Shown here: positions 36,401-51,600 of the stretch, in pieces
How positions within the stretch are numbered: position 1 is the first letter of the stretch
Layout of the letters: each line of letters opens with the position of its first letter
Source: Eumeta japonica
Lineage: Eukaryota; Arthropoda; Insecta; Lepidoptera; Psychidae
Length of the DNA stretch: 64,000 nucleotides
Assembly (NCBI GenBank): GCA_005406025.1
Contig: BGZK01000006.1
Location: 620,001-684,000, forward strand
Direction of reading: 5' to 3'
Program-made: the position numbers and the translations under genes
The notes under the pieces: model-generated
Seen by the model: the letters and a program-made list of their open reading frames with translations, nothing else
Told to the model about the DNA's origin: nothing
The model's database searches: none

Positions 36401-39400
36401 GCCCGGCAAGAAGTCGAGCCGCTTATGCCCACGGATATTTGTCTTCTAAATATTCAGAAATTGCATAGTACCCTTTTTTGCTGAATGATTGTTTAATAAC
36501 ACTTTTACATTTATATAGAGGTAAATATTGTATATCTACAGGAACCTTATTGAATAGGCGCACACAGAGCCCTCTAAATGAATTTGTGACTTAGTCGACT
36601 AACATGTGAAATCAGTTTATTTTTATTTCTGGTGCTGAGTTTATGTCGACTACTATTTCTTTTAAACATTTATAATTTTTTTTTTTTACATATAATAAAT
36701 TTTCATAAATGAATTGAGAACCTCCTCCTTTTTAATTTTGAAGTCGGTTAAAAATAATAGATATCATTATCGTTTTTTTTTAATGGCGAGCGAAAACGGT
36801 GTTAGTCGCCATCAATTAATTAAACGCAGAATTATTTTTAGAGTACAGTGGCATCATTAACGTTCCAACGTTTTCGTGCCATATTCTTTATCATTTGGAC
36901 CTCTACTGATTCTTTGGTATGAGCCAGTTGTCCATTTATTTATACTTCAAAACAAGTTTCTGGTATAGAATTTGCAAGTTAATCATGCTGCGTGTGTTGT
37001 CGTTTTGTACGGCCGTGATGCATACGCCTGTAATATATTAAACGGTTTCCGGTTCATTATGACATTTAATGCATGAATCATTTCGGACGAGTCTATATTT
37101 CGAAGCGTCTTGTTAATCATTAATATTAGATTAATATAAATATTTAACAATAAAAATATTTTTTTAGCCATAAATCTTTAATTAAATCATTATAAATGTA
37201 CATTAATATCTTTATTTAAATATTAAATTTCTTTCTGGTAATATATCTGTGGGCACTTACAACAGTAAGTGCTCACAAAGCATTGTTTTAAACAACATAT
37301 AATAAGACTGAAAGTTACCAACATTAAAAATCGGCTAATTTAAAGCTAGGCAATGTCCTGACATTAAAGTCACAAAAGGCTCACCTTGATATTCACAGAA
37401 TCTTGACTGGCTTTGATGAGCTCGATCACTTCTTCCCTGTTCTTCCCCTCGACGCTGACCGAGTTCACCTCAAGGAGTCTATCGCCAGGGAGCAGACCTG
37501 TTTCGCTACCGCCCGGATAAGAGCCCGGTTCAGCAAGGATGACCGCTTTATAGGCCAATTTGCTATTGAGGCCGGACGTCCCATTACACTTATCGCCATT
37601 CATTAGGCCGTTCTCTTTTAAATGACCGTTCGATTCACTGACGAAGATGCGTTCTTGAATCACGGCACGACGGAGGCTAAATCCGAAGTCATTTCTTGGA
37701 GCTTTTTGGCGTTGAATGGTTAAAACCCTCGGTTTTGGAAGAGGCATGGGAGTTATTTCTGGTAGCGGTAAATAGACATCATCGAAGTTACTAGTTTTAG
37801 ACCATCTATGGAAGCCCTGAGATTCGCCGACAGGTGAACTAGAGAAAGGTGGTGTGGCAAAAGAGGAATTCGTAGTGGTGTCTGTTAGAGAGTCTGCACT
37901 AGGTGATGTGGAGGTGACTCCCAAATACCCGTTTCCGTTTGCCTTTGGTATTTCATCTACATTTTGAGTAGTCACTGTTGGTACATTAATATTGTTTTGG
38001 TAATTTTTGTACTGATTCTCTATCGGACTGTGTATGACTTTCTTTGTGAAGTTTTGTATTTGTTGCATGTCATCACTAGACGATGTGCTTTTTGAAGCCG
38101 GTATGCCATATGATATTACTTCATTTTGTTGTGTATTTCGGGCCAGAACATTGGAATCTTGACCGTTTATATAATCGACCATGTCCGAGGATTGGAGGTT
38201 GTTTTCCTGTGAATTTGAACTGGCGTTGCTGAGCCGTGGACCTTTTAAGATGCCCCGCTTCGGCGGCCTGGGCGGTATAGGAGGTAGGTTCGGTGGTTGT
38301 TTGGGGCTAGTGTTCGCGTTGTTAGGATTGTTTAACGAGTTTAGAGATGTTTCCGAGCTGTCCGACTGTAGAACGCCGTCTCGCTTACCCCAACTATGGG
38401 TCGTAGGGTGGTTCGGTGAGAGATGGTTATTTTCATCACTAAGATTGGAATTAGATCCTGAGGTAGGCGACAGCGGATAGTTGGAATAATTCGAGTCATG
38501 TTCGAGATGCGCGAACAAGGACGCCGTGTAGTCAGCCGTGATGCCCGAAGGGAGTTTCTCTTTTTCCTTTCTCCTCCCACGTAATTTTAACGAACGTCGG
38601 ACCTGCGAACAAAAGAACATAAACTTAGGATATGATATTAGATTTGTGGACATATTTTTAATACATAAAAAAAAACAACAGACATATGGGAATGGGACTC
38701 GCATTTGAGGATACGTACAAACTTAATTATATATAAAGATATTACATCCGTTTCGATGATTTCTGATTGTTCTCGATGCCGATACTAGTGAGATATCGGC
38801 AATTCCCAAACATTTATTGTTTTCTTTTAGAAAAAAATTCTATAAATATTTTAAAAGTATCCGAACTTTCAGAAACCTTAAATTTTAATAGGAAAAAAAT
38901 TAAAAAATATTCTCCCATACATCAGTTTACATCACGGTCCAAGATCCAACTGCAAATGTATTCATAAAGAAAGGAATTAAATATATAATTAGAAATTAAC
39001 GATTTTTAGACAATATTTTTTAATTGTGTTGTGGGGTCTTGCTTCTTGCCAAATTTCATAATTCTAGATCAAAGGGAAATACCCTATAGATTCATTTAGG
39101 TACTAGAGTCAAAAATTGATATAGAAGCTTGATTTTGTGAAGTTCCAACTAATCATAATCAATGAAGCAAAGATCTTGAAAAACTGACAGAAGGACGGAC
39201 GGAGAACAAAGTGACCCCCTAAAAGGTTCATTCGAGATACGGAACCCCAAAAATCAGAGTATGAATTACAGAACATATTTAAATTTTCACAGGCGAACGT
39301 CATTCACACGACAATAACGCATAACACATAATTACCAACGAGGCGACACGGTGCATATCATGAAACTTGATAGGTCGGCCGACTTGCAAAAGCCGCATTC

Positions 39401-42400
39401 CGCGCGACACGAGCCCGCGTTCGGCCGACCGTAATGTTATATATGTACAACAAAGTGTATATATGTATATATATAGTATGCGCTCACGGATAGCAATTAA
39501 AAATATTGCATTTACCAGTGGCGTTTGATATGATTCGCTAACGGTACTCGGCTAGGTGAGACTTCACAAAGTGTAACGTGACTCGAACGTCTATTTCGTG
39601 AAAGGCGCCTCGATTCTTCACCACAAAAATTTGACGCGTCCAGCGTCTGCAGTCCTCTATTTAGAGAAATGCAATTTGTCCAAAGTGGTTTGAATTCGTG
39701 CACGAAAACTTTTCGTGTCTGGTTTTTGTGATCATTTTCACATGAGAAAAACCTAATTAATACATGAATTGATGTTTTGAACTAGGTAATTCATATTTGT
39801 CATGTGTTTGAAAATGAATGCTTGCGTGGCACACCGTTATTACAAAGTTGGATACACAAAAAAGTGTTTCGACTTCTAGTCAAAAATCAAAAACGATGCA
39901 CTTGAATCTTTTTTTAGAAGCAAATCAATGTATAGAGGTTCCAATCGGGATTATAAGTTGCTGTCCTTTATATATTTAAAACAAAAGAATTGCTATGCAG
40001 GCTTCGATTTAGAAATGAAGATTAACGTTTTTCATAATTTCGAGGGTGGGGTTTTGTGTGTGAATTTGCAATAATTTAGATTAAACACATGAAAAAGCAC
40101 GTATAAAGTCAGATTTTATTTCCAAGGTTTTGAAAAGCCGATTCTAAAGAAAGAAAAATTTAGAAATAATTTTATACATATAGGTATGAAATATGTGAAG
40201 TTAGAGATGTAGAAATCATATTATGTCAGTGTTTCTGAACATCGATCCCAAAGGGACTCAAATAATACAAGAGTATGTGAATCCTGAAATAATTAAAAAT
40301 ATAGACTTAACAAGTAGCACCTATTTAGATTTTTGTATTCACAATCATTATCATTGGATAAGAAATATTTGTCGAAATTCAAGCTTTAAGTATTGTATTT
40401 TCATCACACTGCTAAAGGGGTATATCGTACCAATATCTTAATATTATAGATTGAGAGGTTTGGAATCCAAAACCACGCTGCCTTTTTTGAACTACTAACG
40501 AACACACTGCCATGCGGTGATAATGTGCAGAACCAAGATCGGGAGTGGGGTTAAATAGAATCAACAAAAAAAAATTAAAAATTATAGTATTTCTACTGGA
40601 GTTGATGTTCTTAATTGATCTCGAACACTATTAATTCTTATATTTTTCAGTTGAATGAGAAGTCTGGACCTCGAACCCCTCTATACGTACGGGTTGGTTT
40701 GGTAGCACTAGACCAACCCGCTTGTATAGTGGAACTCACTTAGAGTTGGTTACTACGTGCGGTGGCAACGGCCCAACCCACGGCTTAACATGCTCTGCGT
40801 GGAAAATAGAAAAACTCATTGATTGGCCGATTTGAAGTGATCGGGGTTTGAAGTTGGTCTTTCGTAATTAGAAGACATCGCGCTGAACATCAGACATTTC
40901 AAAAACAATGTAACTTTTTTTTTTTTAGTTAAAATACAAGGTCGTTCAAATTAACATGAGGCCACTCAGTTAATTTCCACGAGTTTCTTTGTCCTTTCCC
41001 ATGCAGAGACTAACCCTTTTCATCTCGTTTGACAGGCGAGTGGTAATCTTAATTCCATGTAATTAATGACTAACAACGTCGTGTATATTTTGTTCATCCA
41101 GATCTCCTTTATATATTTATGTCTTACACCGAAAAAATTGAGTGGTACATATAGTTTCGAAATACGATAGTAAGGCCTTGCGAATTTTTTTTTTTTTGGG
41201 ATATCACAAATATATTAATAGCTCGTTTTACATTATAAAATTTATAACAGATTTTTGTTCTGCAACGCCAAAAACTTATGACTCGACTCTAGCACTATCG
41301 CACTGAGATAAAACAATCATCACGTCCATCTGTCACGAATCACGTTCTAATGCTTGAAGTCACGTAACTAATTTTAGTTAATTTTTTTTTTTTTGAGGTA
41401 ACATTTAACTTTTAGAGGTCATTTTCAATGAAATAATTGAAAGATATGACCGAAGATAAACAACTATTTGGACGTTACGTATGAGATGTTCAATACGCAC
41501 AAAGGTAGTGTTCTTGATATGTTAGTGAAATATCAATGTATTTGGAATAGTTCGAGGTAGCGATCGACGGAAAAAACGAAAATAATAAGTGAATCCAATT
41601 TATTAGTAAATCACGGAGTTACATTTACACAATGGTTTGCAATTGCCAATAGATGGCTATATACTGGTAACATCACCGTAATATGATTGAAATAATTGCA
41701 CACATTACACATGAAAATTAATTGGAGCAAGACTGCAATGAAGAGGCTTTTTTATCAAATGTTATGGAACACTTGCTAGGTGACGTAATCTAATTTTTTA
41801 GGTAAATTCTTGCTACTGTACGTAACCAGACATAAAGTTCATTGACAGCAAAAACAAAGAATATATAGTAAAACTAAGCATGCCAATATGATTGGAAATA
41901 AATTAATAAATAATAAGGCTATCGCTTACAATAACGAATAAGGGTTTGGTCAAAATTTTTATTATTATTATTATTTTTTTTTTGACGTGACAACGTCTTA
42001 TAAATTGGTTTGCCGGGTGACACTTCAAGAAACTGCGTTACGCTCCGCTCACGTTATGCGCTCACAATGAGAGCGAGTGAGAGGCACGCGTCCCTTTCAC
42101 TCGGGCATGGTTAGCCCGCCTAAGAGCGAGAGAGACGGACATAAAGTGAAGGCACGCGTCCCTTCCACTCAGATAGGAACAAGTTAAGTTGTAGTAAACG
42201 CTGTTTCATTGTACGCAAATGTATTGCAAGTTATTGTATGTATATTTGTATATAAATACGTATGTATGTGTAAAGGTAAAAATAAAATTTTGTTAATATG
42301 AAATTCAGTGCGAGATTCTTTGTATAAATTAATGTTTTAAATATAATTCTTTGTATAAATAAATGTTTTAAATTGTTACTATTATTTCATCCTTCTTCCT

Positions 42401-45400
42401 ACTATACGAATGAATATTCACATTAAAATGATTTTACCACTCAAAGTCGTTGTCACGTAAAACTTTCGCCCGTATACCGACTTTACAGGCAACCAATTTT
42501 TTCGAAATAAACATCACATTTTCTTTGTTAGATTTAGATGCATTTATAAAAAATATATATACTACCTAGTTTACAATTCAATGAATGGATCTTTGCCGCA
42601 CTGAGCTGCTGCGGCGTGTGGTGTCGTCCGAAGACAGTGGGATGCAGACGCAGCGCACGTATAAGCCTCGCTAAACACCCTACACCACACTCCACCATCA
42701 GGCATATCTCACAGCTGGCTTGTACATGGTTTGTATTGCATTGTTCGATATTTATTTGCTTAACAAAATTTAACACAGTCAAATCATTCAGTTAACTTAT
42801 GTATTGGGCTCCAATTGTACTCTCAAATTCGGAATAAGTATACAAATTCTAACAAAAAATTCTGTCTCACTTATCGGTGAAAAACATCTAAAAGGAGCGA
42901 AAGGTAGCAATCTCGAGGCCGCAAATCTTCAGCACAAACTCATCTCATCGCGATAAAGCAAATATCATATCCGCCATCTGCCGTGTCCGCAAGCCGGCGC
43001 CAGCGCGGGCGCACATACCGCCTCTGAAATGTCGAACGGTGAAGCAACGCGGGGTGACCTATTGCAAAAGAGGCCTAGCAGTACAACTGCTTTGGTACTT
43101 ATGTAAAAATTTACATGGGAATCAAGAGTTATCTCTGTCGATAAAACAGATGATATTATACAATATCTCTACAAAGACGAAAAGACTAATGACCTATTTA
43201 ACAGAAGCGAGAACATTTGCTTTTATTACATAAGTGGTACTTGGTCCAGTGCCGGTTGGGAGTTATTAACGATCGTTATATCAATGCGATGACAACACAC
43301 GGGACAGACGACTCGACGCGCCCTCTAAGGTGCGAAGCAGGTGGTTTTCTTTTGGCTCGATAAAAACTCATTAATGGATTCGTTTATGGATCGAAAACAT
43401 CGAACACGTGGCCTTCGATGAATGCGACGAATGCAACGTTGACGACTCAACCACCATACCTCAACAATCAATAGACTGAAATCAACTCGATTTTAACATT
43501 TACAAAAGGGAATTATAAACATTTTATATTGTAATACGTTTTTATACAATTATTAATTTAATTGCGTATTATTGTATTCAAATAATTTTGTCCTTTGCTT
43601 TATAACAATTACAGATAATAAAGTATGGACCAAAATTGTTTCAATTTGGGTAACTGCATTGCTATTAATTATTTATTAATTTAGCCCAATTAGGCTGTAT
43701 AGCAATACAGTAGCCAAAATTCAGTAAAAATAATATTTTATATAAAACTGATTTATTTCAATATTTATTTATTTATTTAGACTTTCTTAAAAGTTTTTCA
43801 TGTAGTTAATGCATTTAATCAATGGGTGATTTCTAAACCAAAGGTTAAATGTAAAAAATATATGAAATAATAAATCTTTATTGCGCTTCCTGTTCATCCA
43901 TTTATTCAATCGTTCATTTATTAATTATTTATTCAGTCCTCAAATCATTCGCTCCTTTATTGAATTTAAAACCATTCAACAAAGTCATGGGCCGGAATTC
44001 ATAAAACAAATCGCATATTGTTTTTTTTGCTTACTGGGCTGTCTAAATGTGCTAGCTTCTAAAGTATTCATCTTGTCTAGAACACAACGGTGGCTCTCCC
44101 TACTTCCTGTCGGCCTGTATGTGATAGTTCGCGCGCCGGTGACCTTGAACCGGCGCGTGTATGCAATAAAGTCGATGAATTATGTATTTTACAAAGCAAT
44201 ATAAAATAATAATTAATTCAATAGTCAATATTACAAAACAAATCGCGGTCGAAAGCAAATCGTTAACCTACAATTCTAGATAAATATTTAAATATTCTAA
44301 TACATTTTCGATTTCATCGATCTGTTTCAATTTTTTTGTTGTTATTTCTTTATTTTTATTATTTATTACTACTATCTTTCCGCCCGCAGTTTCACCTGCG
44401 TGGAGAGTGTTGTTTAATTTTTTTATATTCATTGATTTTATTATGAATGGTAACGATATTTTCGATTCTGGTCCCGGTACTATACCTCATTTCGATCCCG
44501 ATCACGATTTGCATTCTAATTCCGGTCCCGTTCTCAATTCCGGTCTCAATCTCGGTTCTCGACGCCGCTGTCCGTCTCGCTTTCAATTTCGATACCACTA
44601 CCGGTGGCGGTTCTTATATTTACGAAAATAAAACGTGTATAGGACGACAAACGTACGAAAGATGAATTTTTATATATAAAGACTATAATAGCTTTCCGCC
44701 CGTGACTTCGACAGCCTGGACGTAAAATGTATTCCATAATTTTTTACATTCAACGATTTGCTGTTAATATCAGTCTATCTCGTTCTCGCTTTCAATTCGG
44801 GTCACGGCGCTCTCCCTGATTTCGATCCCGACCACGCTCTTTATTCCAATTACGGTCCCGTACTCGATTTGGACCCCGGTCCCGTTTTGAATGACGTTGT
44901 TGATGGTGTAAAACAAGTAGTAAATATCAGTTTATGAACCATGTCAACTTTAGGTAGTATAAAATAATAACATCCTTAACACCTGCGTTATATTGGCTAG
45001 TTTTTAGACGTTATTAACTGTTAAACCGTGAACTCAATTAATAGGTTCATAGTATCAAATACAAAGCCACCTTCCAGTGCGTATACTGTGACGGGCAACT
45101 ACGGAAACTTATACTGCGCGTGGTGCGATACGCGATAGGCCGGTTTTTAAATATTCTTTCCGAACCAAATGCACTAAAAAACACAGCGCACCTAAAATAA
45201 ACCTCGACATATACGGAGTTCCGGTCAAATGATTTTATGCGCTGTGAACTTGCCTATCACGGGGTAGATTTACTGCGTCAACCTTCACATTAAACCGAGA
45301 CGGGTAAAAGCAAATTACGAGATTTACGACCGAACGTTTACGTCGAAGGCCCGCGCAGCGTCGCGCGCCGTCGCCGGCTCGCTTTGTTTACGTCACCTTT

Positions 45401-45648
45401 ATTAACTACGGTCTCGAATGCGTAACGATAAATGGCGAGCTGGAATAACTTCATAAAACTCACTGGCGATCACCAGCTCACTTCGCTGGGCGTTATTGTT
45501 CATGAAAGTAGATAAAAAAAAGGTCGATAAATAAATAGTCTACGACCTGCAAAAGATTCCGCTTTGAGTGGCCACAGTCCCATATCGATACGTTCAGTAG
45601 TTTTTAACCGATAATCGGACAAAACCCAATCGTTTTTTATTGAGATGA

Positions 45649-45688
<40 letters not shown>

Positions 45689-48600
45689 AGTCTTTGCTAA
45701 GGTTAAGGACCGTATGTCTTTTTGTAGGGACACCGTAAAATGAAGCGTTTTAGTTAGACGGTCGAATTTGCAGTACCAAAGGCCTATTCGCATTCGGCTC
45801 GTATATTAACGAACATCGGTGATTTTTTTCATTATCTGAGACTAAAATTTTGCTGATCAATTGTAGATATTTAGCTAACAAAATGAACAAGAACCGATCT
45901 TTATATTAATAGACTGAAAGATTAAATTCCTATTCTGAGACTAGAGATTTTTTGCTAGTGAGGATTTAGAGCGATTGTTCGTCTGCCGATCCGACATCGA
46001 ACATTTGTTGATTACTTCTGATATCAGATATATATATATAGTGGGAGAAAAATATATTTTTTTTTATATACAAATTCTAGATAATTTTTCATTATATTTT
46101 ATTTACATTCAATTACAATATTAAAATATGCCATTTTGTTCATCAATTTGTTGCCATTCTGAAGGTAGTGACATAATCCCATAATGTATAGAACTTTTGG
46201 GACTTCTGATCAAAAAACTACTAAAAGTAGTTTTGATAGTCCTCTTCTTTATGTTAATTTAACACTATGTAAAAATTCTGAAGAGACCGAAACAGGTGAA
46301 AATCTAAGAGTGCAAGGTCAAGGCTATACGGTGGATGCATTAACACTTCCTAACCAAACTCTCTCAATATTCGTTGAATGGCCGGTCGCCATGTGTGTTT
46401 TCTGGCGTTATTATGGTAGGAAACAATACCCTTTCTGTTTATTAATTACGATGTTTTTCTCTACCTCTTTCTTGAGTCTCATCAGCTGTTGGCAGTAGAG
46501 ATCCGAATTGATGGTTATTCCCGATAATAGAAGCTCATAATGAATAGTGCCCCTTCAATCCCACCATATACATCAATTTATTGCGAGTAAATCCGGGTTT
46601 CGCTATAGTCTGTGGAGCTTAATTGGCTTTTGACAATGATCTTTTTGGCACGTTCTTGTCGGAAGTAATCCATTTTTCATCACCATTGACTAATCTTCTC
46701 AAAAACGATTCAGTTTCTTTACGTTTCAATAGATTACACAATTCATTAGATTTCTTTCAGTGAGCTCGTGTAAGACCCGAGTATCGACCATTTTTATATA
46801 TTCAGTTTTTTTCAAATGGGTTAAAACTGTTTTGTGGTTGATCTCCAGCTCTTCGTCTATATCGTACGAACTAAAATGCAGATCGTGCTCTTTTTCCAAA
46901 ATGGCATCGACTTTATCCGTAACAGGTCGATGGGAACGAGATACGTCTTTGACAATCAAATTAGCGGGCTGAAAACGCTTGAATCAGTTTTGTGCTACTC
47001 TTACCGGATACTGCATGAGGTTCATAAACGTCAGAATTTTTATGGCGGCCTGCGTCGCATTAATCCATTTCTTGTAATAAAACTTCAAAACGTATCGAAT
47101 TTCCACGTTAGATTCACTCGTTTCGACGGTAGAAAAAAGGTGGGACACCATTTTTACTTTTCTTTTGTTTTTAAATGTCGTCTATTTAACAATATCAAAA
47201 ATAGCCAGATACAAACAGCACAACTAAAGAAATTTTACTGCAATTTTTTACTTATTAAATAGGAAAAAACTTTTACTCCGGCCTAATACGTACAACCTGT
47301 ATACATCGATCTATATGAATTTAATACATAATGGCACTACTATTCTCTTTGCCGATACTACAAGCGCGAGTGTTTTTTATGTCGTAATATTATGCAGATA
47401 ACGCAGTTAGTTACTAATAGTAGTAATATAGCGAGTAAACTTTGTATTGCATATATATCGGTGCATAAAATATTGAACCGTCAAAGGAATACTTTCGATC
47501 TAAACAGAAAGCCAGAATCAGATATGTCGGATGTCCATCATTACGACAACAAACAGCCGTAAATTTCATAGGGTGTTATATTCCGACAACCTGTCGCATA
47601 TTACTATCAGACGTCGTAGAAAATCAGCCGCGTCGTGACTGAATACCGTTTGTATTGCAACGATTGGTCTTTACCACAGAATCATGAAAACAGGCTGCCG
47701 TAGCTTCGGCCTATATACGCGCACGAGGCACGCTCCGTTCCTATACAAATATCGCATTCCTATAGTTGCAGGAAAATGCAGTGGCGTCGCATTGCAGTAG
47801 CGGCGAGCGCCGAGGCGTTAACATACATTATATTAAACGAACGTCACACGCACTAAACGTCAACAGTATTAACGAATGACGTTGGTCGAATGCAATACAA
47901 AATAAATCTTGTATTGAAACGATCAAAATCAATCATAAAAAATGGAATAGCGTTCTTAGGTATATCTATATTTAGTTAATCAAAATTGAATTTCGATATT
48001 TCTTTTTATATTTTAGCAATAGAAAATCAACGATGATCGCTGTTAAAGTGTGCGAGCAAAGCGTGGTCCGACCCTCTGACCTATCGCACACCGCTGTCAT
48101 TAGTGGTCTAATCCGTGAATACAACCTGTACGATGTCTAACCGCCGTGTACATCTCCTCTAACAAGACGATGTTAGAGGCCATAGGAGATACGCTTAAAT
48201 TTCTCCAATGGAAAGCAGCCACGTTCGAAACTTCATACGTCTATGAAGATACCGGTGAACCTTGTATACGGCTTTCATCCCAACGTTTTACTTAATGTTG
48301 CACAGTTAGAACGAGTTATGATTGACGATTCATGAAACTGTAAATGCATTAGAAACTGCATACAGTCCATTTTTCCATGAAGGAGTTGTATCATAGACCC
48401 GTCTCGAATCTTGGAACACAAAAACATATCAGTGAAATATATTAAAAGTCTACATTTTCTCTCACTTTCGATAATGTCTACTAATAATCATGATAATATT
48501 GTGGATTATTACTATATTAGACGTAGCTGAAGACAATGGCTATATTGATTATATTTACATCAATTATAGACAGTCAGTAGTTACAAACAAATCGGCAAAG

Positions 48601-51600
48601 AATGAAGGTGACCAGAATCGATGGTAACGAAAGTCTTCGAAAATGGATTCTTTGTATTTGGTATCTGTTTGAAAAATATTGCTCCCAACCGTCTATGATA
48701 TAACCGACAACCGCTGGGGAAGAAAGGTTCTCGAGTGGGGACCACGAACTGGACGTCGCGGCGTGGGACACTCTCCCACTATGACTTCACCGATGATTGT
48801 CCCTATCGAAGGTCATGGACCTCCAGTGATTTAACGGGGCGCAGGACGGTATGTCGTGGGAATCCGGCGGGTAGTTTCATTTCCAGCAATGACGTTCAAT
48901 GGAACAAAGGAACGAATTAAGAATACGCTGTTTTGGCGGCAGCTAAAATATAATTTCAAAATTACTAGTTGAATTCAAATTAAATAAATTTACGCAAAAG
49001 TAAAACAGCTCGATATGGTCGAGCGTCTGACACACAAATCACGATATCCTCATGAAACTTATATAAAGTGATGGATACGCGACGTTTGAGATCCGTCGCC
49101 GACAGAATTTCGTCAGTTCGTATGTTAAGAGCAAACAGGCGTACGGCAAGTATACAATGACGAATACGCGTTTACGTAGCCTGTAGCGACGCCTGCGTGG
49201 ACAGTGGGCCAAACACCTTATTGTGTAAGTTTGTGGGCAAGCGGGTTATGACGCAAGAGGAAGCGCGCGTTCAGCGGGCCGAGACAAGTGGAAGACCGTT
49301 GCTTTTCCTACAACCGCTAACGCTTTGAACGTGTCCGATATTCTTCTACTAAATTTAAATTTACACTTGTCTACATCACGTTTCGTTCCGTCGGCTAACG
49401 TCGATCCCGTATACGTAACATTCATAGATTTGGTGAATTTAAATCTAGTAGAGAATACCAGACATGTTCAAAGCGTCAGCGTTCGTAGACAGAGCAACGA
49501 TCTCGCAGAGTTTGTCTCGGCCCGCTGAACCCGCGCCTCCTTGGCGTCACAAGCGGCCGCTGCGTCTGGTCTAGCCATATGATGATTATTCCGTCGTCGA
49601 TGCGGGACTGTCAAAACGCTTTAGCTACTTTTTAAAACACGGACTTTCCTACCTATACAAATGTGTACGTAATATAAGTTTATTTACGGAAAATAACCAG
49701 AAAAAAACTTTACTCTCTTTCCTTTCAATTTTTCCATGTTCAATTAGCGTTAATACAAAGAAAAATAAAATAATTAAAAAACCCGACTGCAAAAAATCAA
49801 CAATAAGCAAAGCATTAGAAAGGCCGAAACAAGATTGAGAAAACAAACTATTAAAACCTAATAAACTCTACTTTGGTTTAAGAGACTACATTATGAGCTG
49901 AAAGCCTTAGTTAAATAATTTACATTATGTTTGGTAGCAGGCAGCAACGATTTAAAAATTATAAATCGTAAGAAAATTAATCGGTCCCACTTGCTACCAA
50001 ACATAATATAAATTATTTAACTTAGGCTTTCAGCTCATAATGTAGTGTGTTAAACCAAAGATCAGTTCAATAGGTTTTAGTAGTTTGTTTTCTTAATTCG
50101 TAATTTTAATTTTTAGAGCGTTACTTATCTGTTGACTCTTTAATTTTTTTTATTAATTAATTTATTTTAGACTTTTTAGTGTTCCGTCCGGTACATTCCT
50201 ATGAACTAAAGCGTGTACTTTTATGACTGTAAAATTATCTACCATTATCGAGCAAAATGTAGAGATGATTGATAAGTACTATTGGTAGCGTATCAAACAA
50301 AACACAAATGGAAACTAAAATTGACGCAAACGGTTCAATTCTTCAAGAGAGTTTTGGTCGTGTGGTTGAAGTAAGAACTTTCTAGGATCTAGCGAACTAA
50401 TCGCTAGACCTGAGAGTGATCTGACGCGACTCAAAGCCACGTACGCCTCACCTTTTGCGAAAAGATTACTGCTTAAATCAACAACCGCCCGGTCTAAAGT
50501 TGTACTTTGCAATTTATGGACTCTGTAATACAATATCCAACACACACTTGGCCAGTTATAAATCAAAATACGATCATTTGAATGCATTGATTACAAATTT
50601 ATCCGAATGACTGAATTAAAATGTTTGTAATTATTCCTGATTACAAAAAAAATATATATGTAATGTATTTAAATTTAATTTCCTTTTAATTGTCTTTATT
50701 TCGACACCCTACTCGATAGGTTTAATTAAAAAATAAAATTTGAACTACATACAATTTGGCGCCAAAAATCCGCCATTTTGTTTATTTTTTTTAATACGTA
50801 TCTAAGGACACTTTGGTTTATGAGACGAATCTAACGATACATTAATTGTCGAAATCCATACAGCCATTTGGAAGATACGTAGCAATAAATAAATTTACAA
50901 ACATACAAGATTCTCGCGGAAAAGAATACCTTGGCAGTTGAGTAATAAAACAGTTTTATTAATTTTTTGATGTGAATATCTGTTTTATTAAAAATATGCC
51001 AACAGTTCGCATTTGCGAAAAATCTTAAGGAGAGGATCAATTAATTTAATTCAACAAAATGGACAGGACAATATTGCCAGTTACCAAATTCTCCAAAAAT
51101 TATTTTTTATTTGAAAGATTTAATCACTTCCGAATTGATCTTGTTAATCAGTAATTTCAGAAAGTAATTACGAAAAATTTCTTCAATACTTTTATTACAT
51201 AGTTAGAGAAATGAATATGAAACAACAGCATTTTTTACACGCTTTTATTAATTTCACCTTTATTCGTTTTGTACTTGTATATCCTTTGAATTCGATTTTG
51301 ATCCACTTTAAACAGTCATACTTCATTTAAACTATGTAGATTTATTAAGGACCGATGGCTATATAATAATTTAATATTTTGAAAAAAAAAATTGAAAAAA
51401 TTTTAATTTCTGAAATTTGGTAAAATTTGAAATTGTAAATTTTCCTTCCCTTTCAGTCATTGCGACTGGCTAAAGGTTGATGATGATGATGATAAAACAT
51501 TATAAACTTGAACAATTTAAATTAAAAAAAAAAATTTATAATACTGAAAAAAAAAAATCGAAATTTTGGAATTACATACAAAATATTGTAGTTAAATTCG

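Larger units (their letters stand above)
30414..37384 (-). other. Mhcl: Mhcl intron between PDZ exon and post-PDZ exon
   Basis: It is about 7.0 kb, with donor gtgagc and acceptor CAG. It holds SINE-like copies at 32.4 and 33.6 kb, the 655-bp hairpin MITE, and retroelement pieces at 35.8-36.4 kb. Confidence 0.8.

Noticed and set aside
40223..40441. 72-codon frame with an ATG
   Set aside because: AT-rich codon use, no recognised family, no splice or poly(A) context; length is within chance for this window.
44392..44737. Open frames with Ile/Pro/Val or Glu/Arg periodicity on both strands
   Set aside because: They are translations of the 'gattccggtcccg' body of SINE-like repeats.
49325..49528. 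67-codon + strand frame
   Set aside because: It lies across the CpG-rich palindrome; no start context, splice sites or family.
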